Shown here: piece after piece, positions 54,684 to 63,800 of the stretch
How positions within the stretch are numbered: the first letter of the stretch is position 1
How the letters are laid out: each line of letters starts with the position of its first letter
NCBI GenBank assembly: GCA_963728825.1
Contig: CAVSLA010000001.1
Span: 496,001-560,000 of the forward strand
Source of the DNA: CAVREM01 sp963728825
GTDB taxonomy: Bacteria; Acidobacteriota; Vicinamibacteria; Vicinamibacterales; CAVVIG01
Direction of reading: 5' to 3'
DNA: 64,000 bases
Translations under genes and position numbers: made by a program
The notes under the pieces: generated by a model
Databases searched by the model: none
Told to the model about the DNA's origin: nothing
Seen by the model: the letters and a program-made list of their open reading frames with translations, nothing else

Positions 54684-55505
54684 CTACCGCCGTACGCCGA
54701 TCGTCACCCAGTATTCGCGCGGCACGCAGATCCCCAGCTCGGTCGGGAACCCGGCATGGAATGCGGTGAAATCCGCCCGCAGCGCGTCGCGTCGATCCGG
54801 ATCGAGGCTGGTCGCCAGCGAACGCGTGGGGCCGTAGCCCTTCGAGAAGGTCTCCCAGGCCGCCTCGGCGCTCGGCTCGCGGTAGTAGGACACCCCTCTC
54901 TCGAAGCGCAGGTCGAATGCGCCGCCGAGCAGCTCGCGGATGCGCTCGGTTCTCCCCCACTCGAACGGTGACGAGGGCGCAGGGGTGGGCGGCGCCGGCA
55001 TGTACGCTTTCATCACCTGAAACATCTTGAACAGATTGCCGTCCGCCAGCCACGTCGTGAGGGCAATCCGTCCGCCTTTGCGGCAGACGCGCGCGAGCTC
55101 GCGGGCGGCCGCTTCGGGACGGCTCGCGAACATGACGCCGAAGGTCGACACCACGGCGTCGAATTCGGCGTCTTCGAAGGGGAGGTCCTCGGCGTCACCG
55201 ATCTGGTACTCGATCGGCAAACCTTCAGCGGCGGCCTTCGTCTGCGCCGCATCGAGCAGGCCGCTGGCAATGTCGACGCCGGTCACCCAGGTCCCGCGTC
55301 GAGCGACGACCCGGGACGTCCAGCCGGTGCCGGTCGAGAGGTCGAGGATCCGCTCGCGCGGCTGAGGATTCAGCCGCAGTACACAGTGCTCGATGGCGTC
55401 GGCGATGCCCCGGCTGATCTGATCGTAGTGTTCGCCCCCCGCACTCCAGACGGCGGCCGGCCGTTCGTTGTGTGGTTGGATGCTCGTATTCATCGTGGCA
55501 TTCAT
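54684..55505 (-). CDS. class I SAM-dependent methyltransferase (UbiE-like)
   Basis: 273 residues from ATG 55505 (ATG 55493 is also possible). Motif I ILDLSTGTGWTSRVVA near residue 53, post-I VTGVDIASGLL, DAVVSTFGVMF and the FAS...ELARVCRKGGRIALTTW region are those of small-molecule methyltransferases. It is the first gene of a possible minus-strand unit with the 45-residue peptide and the two exporters, though a 301-base repeat-bearing gap separates it from them. A good ribosome site (GGGAGAG) precedes the start. Confidence 0.9.
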   Translation of the reverse strand: MNATMNTSIQPHNERPAAVWSAGGEHYDQISRGIADAIEHCVLRLNPQPRERILDLSTGTGWTSRVVARRGTWVTGVDIASGLLDAAQTKAAAEGLPIEYQIGDAEDLPFEDAEFDAVVSTFGVMFASRPEAAARELARVCRKGGRIALTTWLADGNLFKMFQVMKAYMPAPPTPAPSSPFEWGRTERIRELLGGAFDLRFERGVSYYREPSAEAAWETFSKGYGPTRSLATSLDPDRRDALRADFTAFHAGFPTELGICVPREYWVTIGVRR

Positions 55506-55640
55506 GCTTCTCTCCCGTTTCTCCTGCGACCAATGGCGTGTAGCTTTTTCAGGACGGTTCGCGGTCGCGGCGATTAACTGCCCGTACCAGGTAGATCGCA
55601 GGCGGCGGGGAAAAGGCGACAGGCGGAAAACCCGACAGGG

Positions 55641-58128
55641 TCAGCGGCCCGATGATTCCTGAACGGCGACTTTGCCGGGCCGGCCGGTCGCCTTGTACAG
55701 GGCGTCGAGCTGGCGCCGGGTCGCGGCGGCATCCCGGCCCTGCCGGCCGGGGACGTCCTTGAGGATCCGGCTCGCCTCGAGAAGGAGGGGCTCGGCCTCG
55801 TCATAGCGGCTCTGCTCGAGCAGCGCGGCACCGAGCAGGCCTCTGGTCGCGGCGAGTCGCCAATCGTCCGGGGGAAGCGTCCCCTGCTGCCGCGCCAGCG
55901 CATCGCGAAGCAGTCGCTCCGCCGCCGGCGCATCGTGGCTGGCGAGACGAACGCGCGCGAGGTTGACGGTGTAGCCCGCGATGCTGGCGTGATCGTCGCC
56001 CAGCCCGGTTCTCGTCACGGCGAGCGCCCGTCCCAGCAGCGCAGCGGCTTCTTCGAACTGTCCCTGTTCGCGCAGCGAAGCGGCCAGGTTGTTCAGACTG
56101 ACGGCGAGACCCGGATCGTTGTCGCCGAAGTGTTTCAGGCGCAGGGCAAACGCCTGACGAAACATCGGCTCCGCGCCGGCGTAGTCGCCCTTGTCCATCA
56201 GGACCAGACCTAGATTGTTCCAGCCGGCGCCGACGTTCGGGTGGTCGTCGCCGAGCGCGGTCCGGCTCGTGTCGAGCGCCTCGCGGAACAACGGCTCGGC
56301 CGCGGCGATGTCGCCGCGCTGCCATAACACCAGCGCCAGCGCGCTCTTGCTCGTCGCCGTTTCGCGGTGCGATTCGCCGAGCACCTTCTGGCGGACCGCC
56401 AGCGCCTCGCGCAGCAGCGGCTCCGCGCGATCGTTCATCCGACGGTCCTCATACGCACGCCCCAGCTCGACCAGCGTCACCGCGACGTCCTTGTCTTCGT
56501 TGCCCAGCACGCGCCGCCGCATGGCCAGCGCCTCCTCGAGCAGCGCCGTCGCGCCGTCCGGATCGCCGCGTTCACGCTGCAGGACGCCGAGGTCGTTGAG
56601 GCTCTGGGCCAGTCGCGCCGTCTCGCTGACTGGAGCGCGACGGCCGATCGCCAGGGCTTCCTCGAGCAGCGGCCGCGCTTTGTCGTGGTGACCGAGCCGT
56701 TGATAGACCCGGCCGATGACGTTCATCATCTCCGCCTTCAGCTCGGGCTGATCGGCAAGCTCTTTCTGGACCCGCTCGGCCCCGGCGTCCAGGATGTTGC
56801 GGACCGTCGGCTCACGGTCGCGCGTCGCATACGGATCGGCGCCGGTCAGCAGACTGGTCAGCAGCTCGCTGATCTTCGCGGACTTCTCCGCTTCGAGCTG
56901 CGCGCGATCCCGTTCCTGGGCGAGCCGTACGGTGTAGAAGCCGACCAGACCTGCCATCACCACGGACACGCACGCGGCAACGGCGACCGCCCGCGCGCGG
57001 CGGCGCAGAAATTTGGCGGTCCGGTAGACGAGCGTATCCGGTCGGGCGCTGACCGGCTCGTGACGCAGATACCGACGGAGATCGTCAGCAAACGCCGTGA
57101 CCGACGGATAGCGCTCCGCCGGATCTTTCTTCATGGCTTTCGCGACGATCGTGTCGAGATCCCCGCGGAGCGCCTTGCCATCCGGCGCGACGTGCGAGAG
57201 GCGCGGCGGTACGGTCTCCACGATCCGCTTGATCAGGTCCGCGGTGGACCCGCTTCTCGCCATCACCGGGTGCGGGGCACCGAGCAGCACGTAGAGCAGC
57301 ACCCCCAGCGCGTGGACGTCGGTCGCCGTGGTGATCGGCCCGCCGGTCAGTTGTTCGGGCGCCGCGAATTCCGGGGTGAGCGCCCGTCCCCCTTCGACTG
57401 TCAGGGTCGCGTCGGCCGTGCCTGACTCCCCTTCGATCAGCTTCGCGATACCGAAATCGAGCAGCTTCACCTCGCCGTTGGCGCTGACGAGCACGTTCGA
57501 CGGCTTGAGGTCACGGTGGACGATCAGGTTGGCATGGGCGTGCGCCACCGCATCGAGCACGTCGAGGAACAATCGCACACGGGCTTCGATGCCGAGCGAA
57601 TGACGATCGCAGGTACTCATCGATCTGCGCGCCATCGACGTGCTCGATTACCAGGAAGGGCTGACCGGTGTCGGTCACGCCGGCGTCGATCAGATGCGCG
57701 ATGTGCGCGTGCGTCAGCCGCGCGAGGATATTGCCCTCTCGCCTGAACCGCTCTTCCCCGGCGCGTCCGATCAGCGCCAGATTGAGCAGCTTCACCGCCG
57801 CCTTGCCAGTGAACCGGCCGTCACTGCGCTCTGCCAGCCAGACCGTGCCCATCCCTCCCCGGCCGATCGGTGAGAGCAGGGTGTAGGCACCGAGGCGGTA
57901 CCCGGCGCGTGACAGGTCCGGTTGTACCGGAGCGGCCACTCCGGCCAGAAAACCGGCGCGGCTGAGCGCCTCGTTTTCGAACAGCAGCGCCTCGAGATCG
58001 GCGGCGATCTCGGGATGCTCGCGGCGGAGATCGGCGAGCCACGTGGTCCGTTCGTCGCCCGTCAGGTCCAATGCCCGGTCGACATACGGGCTGAGGGCAC
58101 GCCAGCGTTCGGGGGTGAGCGCGGCCAT
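55641..58128 (-). CDS. Ser/Thr protein kinase with TPR sensor half (one frameshift)
   Basis: ATG 58128 follows GGAGGTGTG. Catalytic elements are split by an extra C near 57611-57614, where IDEY must join CDRHSLGIEARVRLFL; joined, the protein has 828 residues. Kinase: GRGGMGTVWLAE, Lys in AAVKLLN, HRDLKPSN, DFGIAKL, APEQLTGG. A transmembrane helix (AVAVAACVSVVMAGLVGFYTV) is followed by a helical signalling stretch and at least eight TPR units (ALAIGRRAPVSETARLAQSLNDLG and similar). It lies directly downstream of an ECF sigma gene, the same arrangement as at 35.8 kb. Confidence 0.9.
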
Positions 58129-58142
58129 CACACCTCCGTCAC

Positions 58143-58733
58143 TCAGGCCGTCGACGCTTCGTCGGCGAGAGATCCCGTCGCGCCGATCGCCCGATGCAGA
58201 TAGAGGCGCGCCTTGACCCAGTGCCGCTGGACGGTGCGCTCGGACAGGCCGCGCATCGCGCCGATTTCGGCAAACGAGAAACCGCAGAAGAACTTCAAAT
58301 CGACGACTTCCGCGAGCACCGCATCCACCGTGGCCAGCTCGTCGAGCGCGTCGCTGATGCGCTGCAGCTCGTCGGCGTTGGCCACCTGCTCGACGATCGT
58401 CGTATCGAGCGCCGTGATTTCGAACAGCCCGCCGCGCTTCTGCGCGTGGCGGCGGCGCACGTGGTCGATGATCAGCCCGCGCATCACCCGGGCCGCATAG
58501 GCCATGAAGCGCGCGCGATCCGGAAAGGTCAAGCCTTCACGCCCCGAGATGTCGAGATACGCCTCGTGCAGCAGCGTCGTCACGCCCAGCGTGACGTTAC
58601 CGCCGCGCCGCGCCAGCTCGCCCCGGGCCAGCCGGTGCAGCTCGGCATACAGCGCCGCGAACAGCGCTTCCGCTGCTCCCGAATCGCCACGCTCGGCCGA
58701 TGCGATCAACGACCCGATCGTCGTTTGAGTCAT
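58143..58733 (-). CDS. ECF sigma factor (TIGR02999-type)
   Basis: 196 residues from ATG 58733; an upstream ATG at 58748 lies within the inverted repeat loop. Region 2 (ALYAELHRLARGELARRGG, LLHEAYLDI, AARVMRGLIIDHVRRR) and region 4 (VVDLKFFCGFSFAEIGAMRGLSERTVQRHWVKARLYL) are present. It shares its subfamily with the sigma factor at 35.9 kb but little sequence beyond that. The kinase gene begins 14 bases downstream of its stop. Its start codon sits in a perfect inverted repeat. Confidence 0.93.
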   Translation of the reverse strand: MTQTTIGSLIASAERGDSGAAEALFAALYAELHRLARGELARRGGNVTLGVTTLLHEAYLDISGREGLTFPDRARFMAYAARVMRGLIIDHVRRRHAQKRGGLFEITALDTTIVEQVANADELQRISDALDELATVDAVLAEVVDLKFFCGFSFAEIGAMRGLSERTVQRHWVKARLYLHRAIGATGSLADEASTA

Positions 58734-58773
58734 GAAAGCCCCGATCATACGGCAGGGCGGGCTTTCATGACTC
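58727..58773. promoter_or_regulatory. perfect 15-bp inverted repeat over the ECF sigma start codon
   Basis: GAGTCATGAAAGCCC (58727-58741) and GGGCTTTCATGACTC (58759-58773) are perfectly complementary with a 17-nt spacer. The left arm contains the sigma ATG on the minus strand. It could be a repressor or sigma-dependent operator, or an RNA hairpin masking the start. Confidence 0.7.
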
Positions 58774-58803
58774 CGTTCGAAACGTCAGCGGGCGCCGCCG
58801 TCG

Positions 58804-60006
58804 CTACAGCGACTTCAGGAACTCGACGAGGTCCGCCTTCTGGCGCGCGTTCAGGCCCAGCTTGAAGTGTTCGTCGTAGTGGTCGACCACATCGGCCAGA
58901 GTGGCCGCGCTGCCGTCATGAAAGTACGGCGGATGCTGCCACACGCCGCGGAGCGGAGACGTGCGGTACTGTCCCGTCGCACTGCGGGCCGCGTACTGGG
59001 TTTCTGTCCCGACCTTCTCTGGGTCGTGCAGGAACGGCACCGACCGATCGGGGCCGCTCAGGACATCTGTGTAGGTCGGCGGCTTATGACAGGAAGCGCA
59101 CTGCGCCCGGCCGTGGAAGACGCGTTCGCCCCGGCGCGCGGCGCCGGCATCGAAGCTGCCACTGGGCGGCGCGGGAGCGAGCAGACTTCGTTGATAGTCG
59201 AGCAGTGCCGGCAGTTTCGGCGTCACCAGGTCGGGCGTCTGCGTAATCGTGAGGCCGATGCGCGGGTCGCTGAAGGTCCCCTGCCCACCCATTTGCGAAA
59301 TACCGACGTAGGCGTTCCAGTACCAGATCGAGCCATCTCCCGTATAGGTTTCGAAGCCTACATCGCGGAGCCCATACGCGGGCGGAATCAGCACCGGCAG
59401 GGTCGGGCTGTGCAGCGGGATGATGTTCAGGCCGTCGAAGGCATGATGCCTGGGATCGTATTTGCCCGGCCCCCAGGTGCTGAATTCGGCCTTGAGCGCG
59501 TCGGGCAACGTGGGCGATAGGCCGAGAATGGCGCCGACGTTGAGGTCGCGATTCGGCCAGCCGTCGAGTCGCCGCCCGATGCCCGTCGTGAAGGAGTTGT
59601 CGACAGTCGAGTGACACAACGCGCACGTGATGCCGACGCTCGTGAGGTGGCCAGCCTTGTTCACCTTGCCGATCACGCCGACGACCGCGTTGAGCTGAAG
59701 CAGTTGAATGGTCACGGCGGGGTCGTTCAAGTCGACTTCTTTGGCCGTGAGCGCCGCTTTCACCTGCCGCGGCAAGGCGTCGGCGTCGACCTTCAACCCG
59801 ACCTTGAGCGCCGTGGCTGGCGACACCTTGGCAATCGCCTGATGCATCTGGAGCGTGTCGGTCCACAATTGCTCGTCGCCGAACGTATCGAAGCGGAAGA
59901 TCTGCCGGCCGTCGAAACGCCTCGCGTCCGACGCCGTTTGAGCCGCCAACGCGCCCGCGAGCGCGATGGCGAACAGGACGATCGCAACCGTCACGACTCG
60001 TTTCAT
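58804..60006 (-). CDS. exported di-heme cytochrome c (MauG/cytochrome-peroxidase-like)
   Basis: 400 residues from ATG 60006, chosen because GGAGGGAAG lies just upstream and the product then begins with a signal peptide (MKRVVTVAIVLFAIALAGALAAQ). Two CxxCH heme sites, CALCH near residue 130 and CASCH near 310, place it with di-heme cytochromes; the C-terminal half (RTSPLRGVWQHPPYFHDGSAATLADVVDHYDEHF) is typical of the MauG/CcpA-like group. Expected to be periplasmic. It is divergent from a Cys-rich regulator. Confidence 0.92.
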   Translation of the reverse strand: MKRVVTVAIVLFAIALAGALAAQTASDARRFDGRQIFRFDTFGDEQLWTDTLQMHQAIAKVSPATALKVGLKVDADALPRQVKAALTAKEVDLNDPAVTIQLLQLNAVVGVIGKVNKAGHLTSVGITCALCHSTVDNSFTTGIGRRLDGWPNRDLNVGAILGLSPTLPDALKAEFSTWGPGKYDPRHHAFDGLNIIPLHSPTLPVLIPPAYGLRDVGFETYTGDGSIWYWNAYVGISQMGGQGTFSDPRIGLTITQTPDLVTPKLPALLDYQRSLLAPAPPSGSFDAGAARRGERVFHGRAQCASCHKPPTYTDVLSGPDRSVPFLHDPEKVGTETQYAARSATGQYRTSPLRGVWQHPPYFHDGSAATLADVVDHYDEHFKLGLNARQKADLVEFLKSL

Positions 60007-60075
60007 TACTTCCCTCCACACAAGCGCGCCGTTTCGGTCCTCAATGGCCGGGTTGGCGCAGATACTCAAGCCTCA

Positions 60076-60094
60076 TCTTGTGTATCTAGCAAGA
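60076..60094. promoter_or_regulatory. possible operator between cytochrome and regulator
   Basis: An inverted repeat TCTTG-TGTATCTAG-CAAGA lies between the divergent start codons, with a further CAAG just upstream. The arms are short, so this is weaker than the other operators reported. Confidence 0.4.
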
Positions 60095-60110
60095 CGCCTG
60101 CCTGCGGGGG

Positions 60111-60806
60111 ATGGCAGAAGCCCTGCATTTGGAGAGAATTGAATCCATGCTGAGGAAGCAGCTCCTCGATACGAGCCGCGGACGAATCGTGACCCTGCTG
60201 CAGCGCGGCGAATCAACCGTCGAAGACATCGCCTCGGAGCTGAACCTCACAGCGAACGCGGTTCGGGCACAAATCACCGCGATGGAGCGCGACGGGGTCG
60301 TCCAGAAGGTCGGCCGCCGGCCGGGCACAACTCGACCGTTTCACGTCTTCCAGCTGACGCCCGAGGTGGAGCAACTGCTCTCGCAGGCCTACCTGCCGTT
60401 CCTAACGCAGCTCGTCCAGGTCTTCTCGAGCGCGCTGCCCGCGAAACAGATCGATGTGCTGATGCGCGAGGCCGGCAAGGGGCTGGCGCGGGAACTCCCG
60501 ATGCCCGTGGATTCCGGAGGCGGCTTGAAGGCCCGGGTGTCCGCCGCGAGCGAACTGCTGAACCGGGAGTTGGGTGCCGTCACCCGCGTTCAGACCAACG
60601 GCGCCTACGAGATTCGCGGCTTCGGGTGTCCGCTGGCAGCACTGACCGGCAAACACCCGGCGGTCTGCCTCGCGTTGGAAAGCCTGCTGACTGAAATCCT
60701 CGGCGTCGAGGTCAACGAGTGCTGCGATCGGACGGCACGTCCGCAGTGTTGCTTCAAGGTCAGCCGCGGCGGACTAGCGCAGCGGCGCGGCGGCGAACGC
60801 CTTTAA
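60111..60806 (+). CDS. winged-helix regulator with C-terminal Cys cluster
   Basis: 231 residues from ATG 60111 (a later ATG at 60147 is possible). The N-terminal 85 residues are a winged helix (RGRIVTLLQRGESTVEDIASELNLTANAVRAQITAMERDG). The C-terminal domain carries Cys in GFGCPLAAL, AVCLALES, NECCDRT and QCCFKV. The layout matches the SufR-like protein at 21.1 kb, though the Cys spacing differs. Divergence from the di-heme cytochrome suggests a redox- or metal-responsive control of that gene. Confidence 0.85.
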   Translation: MAEALHLERIESMLRKQLLDTSRGRIVTLLQRGESTVEDIASELNLTANAVRAQITAMERDGVVQKVGRRPGTTRPFHVFQLTPEVEQLLSQAYLPFLTQLVQVFSSALPAKQIDVLMREAGKGLARELPMPVDSGGGLKARVSAASELLNRELGAVTRVQTNGAYEIRGFGCPLAALTGKHPAVCLALESLLTEILGVEVNECCDRTARPQCCFKVSRGGLAQRRGGERL

Positions 60807-60834
60807 TTCTCGCCGGCAATTGGGGAGAACCCGA

Positions 60835-63800
60835 TCAAAGCGCATCGAGCCAGCGGAGCACCAGCCCCGCGCCGCGCTGCTTCGCATCCTCACGAAGTTT
60901 TGCGGCGTCAGCCGCCCACGTCTGGCGGCCCTCCGCGCGGTCGAGACGCACGAGGCTCGTGCGGCACTCGAGCTGGCGGATCGCCATGCCGAGACGTGCC
61001 AGCTCGCCACAGAGTGACGACAATCGCTCGCGTGCGCGATCTCTCCGGCCCAGCGCCGCATCGACATCCGCTTCGATGAGTGCGAACGCGTGCCGCGGGT
61101 CGAGCCGTTCGGTTCGCTGCGAAAGGGGCCGCGCCGCGGCCAGGGCGCGGTCGGCAGCGGCCGGATCGCCGAGCGCGAGCCAGGTTCGCGCCAGCAGGAT
61201 GTGGATCGCGATTGCCAGCGCGCGCTCGGATTCGTTGCCGAACTGCTTCGCGAGCTCGAGGGCTTCCACCTGGGCATCAGCCGCGCGGCCCTCATCGACG
61301 GCCAGCTCCGCCATCGCGACGCGGCTCTCGAGCACCGTGCGGGTCTCGTTCAGGGCGCGCCGAATCTGCAGCGCATGGTCGTGCAAGCGCCTCGCTTCAG
61401 CCAGATTGCCGGAAGCACGCGCAATCTGCGCGAGCTGAAAATTGGTCTGCGCCTCCCCCGATTTGAGTCCCAGCTCCCGCGCAATCGCCAACGCTTCGGC
61501 CTCGACCTTGCCCGCGGCCGCGAGCTCGCCTTGCGCCTGGAGCACCAATCCGAGCTCGACGCGGCCGGTCACGCCGCCGCCCTTGTCGCCGATCCGATCG
61601 CGCACCACCAGCGTCGCCTCGTATTCCGACCGGGCCGTCGACAGATGGCCGAGCTCGCGATCGACGATGGCCAGGTTGTGCAGCGCCCGCGCTTCGCCGC
61701 GCTGATCGCCGAGCTCCCGCATGATGGACAGCGACTCGCGGTAATACTTCGCGGCCTCGCCGAGGCGGTCTTCCTCGAACAGCACCACGCCGATGTTGTT
61801 CAGCGACGTGGCCGTCCAGTTCCGATCGCCGATCTCACGTCTGAGCGCGAGCGCCCGCTCGTGCGCACGGCGAGCCGCCGGCAGCTGACGGCGATCCTTC
61901 AGCGAAATCCCCAGGTTGTTGAGCGCGGCCGACATCGCCCGGCGATCGCCGATTTCTTCGCTGATCGCCAGCGATTGTTCGAGCATCCGCTCGGCACGCG
62001 CGATGTCCTCCGTGTCCCCGAGCACGACGCCGAGACTGTTCAACGCCGAAGCAGCGCCGGCGCGATCGCCGACCTCGAGGAAGATGGTCTGCGCCTGGGT
62101 GAGCGACTCCTCGGCCGGCCCGAGCTCGGAGCGATTGAAGTAGCTTCGCCCTTCGAGCAACCGCGCCCGGGCGATGAGCAGACGCACGCCGCTGCGCTCG
62201 GCGCCGTCAACCGCCAGCTGGATTGCCGCCGACTCGGCGCGAAAGTCGCCGAGCGCGCCCGACGCCTGGGCCAGCTCGAGATCGATGCGTGGGTCGCGGC
62301 TGTGCGGCTCCGGCAAACGCCGCATCGCCTCGATGGTCTTGATCGCCTCTTTGGCCTGGCCACCGGCCGTCTGCGCCGCGGCCAGCCGCAGCCCGTAGTC
62401 GACATTGTCCGAAAAGAATCCCCAGAGCCTTTGCAACACGTCGACGGCGTCCGACCACTTGCGCTGCACCTCGTAGAGGCGCCCCTCGACGTTCATCCGC
62501 TCTTCGCGATTCAAGCCCCCCGACGCCTCGAATGCTTTCTGCGCGGCGGCGGCGGCGCGAGCGTCGTAGCCCAGCGCCGTCCAGCTCGACGCCAGGGCCA
62601 TCTGGATCAACGGATTGTCCGGCTCCCGTCCGGCGGCGTCCTCCAGCAGGGCGCGCGCCGAGACCGCATCGAGCAGCCGGAGACGCGCCACGCCTTCGGC
62701 ATAGAGCTTCGTGGCTTCGAGGGTCTGCGGATACCCGGCTCGAGCGCCCCGCGTCGCATCCGGGGAGCTTTCGCGAAGGCCAAGACGCGCGCGGAGGTCA
62801 CGACCGACCTGGCTCACGAGCGCGAACAGCTGCCCTTCGTCGCCGGCAGCGGCCACCGCAATCGGATCGGCGCCGGCCTGATGGATGCGCAGATCGATCC
62901 GGACCGGCCGGGGCGCCGCGCCGTCCGTGACGGCGAACGTGCCGACAATGGCGTGATCGGAGGCCAGCGCGGTGCGCAGGCGATCGGTGACGTCCCCGGG
63001 CGGCGTGGCGCTGCTGTTGTTCAATTCCCCCCGCACGCGTGCGACCCGTTCGCCAGGCACCACTCGCAGCTGACCGTCGCCGCCGAGCTCGGTCATCAGC
63101 ATCTCGGCGAGTGCCGTCGACATCCAGTCGTCGACAGGACGCGCCGAGAGGTTACGGAACTCGATCACGGCGACAGACGGCCGATTGGCCGCTTGGGAAG
63201 AAGTCGCTGCGGTGGACGCGCCGCCGGTTGCCGCCAGCTGCGTGATCACGGCGGTGGTCGTGACCGCCCCGACGACGAGCGCCGCCGCCAGCATGACGGC
63301 GCGATACCGGCGGAGGAATCGCTTCGCCCGATACCGCCGCGCATCCCACGACACCTTGGTAGGCTGTTCCGACAGATAGAGCCGCAGGTCTCCGGCGAGT
63401 GCGGCGACCGACCCGTAGCGCTCGGCCGGCTCCCTGCGCAGGGCCTTCAAGAGAATCTCATCGAGCGCCCCGCTCAACCGGCGCCGCAGCAGCGCCGGCG
63501 ATCCATCGCGCGTCGCGCTGATCGTGTCGGGGGTCACCGCCACGACCGAGCCGTCATGCAACTGCAGAGTGGTCGTTCGGGCGATTGCCGTGCTCGGACG
63601 CTCGGGATCCTGATCCGCGACAATGCGGGCCATCTCCTCAGGCGAGTGGACGGCCTGTCCAAAAGGACGATGTCCAGTGAGCAGCTCGTACAACAGCACG
63701 CCCAGTGCATAAACGTCGGTGGACGCCGTAATCGGTTCGCCGCGCAGCTGCTCCGGGCTGGCGTAGTCGGGCGTCATCGGCCGGCCCATCGACGTCAGCG

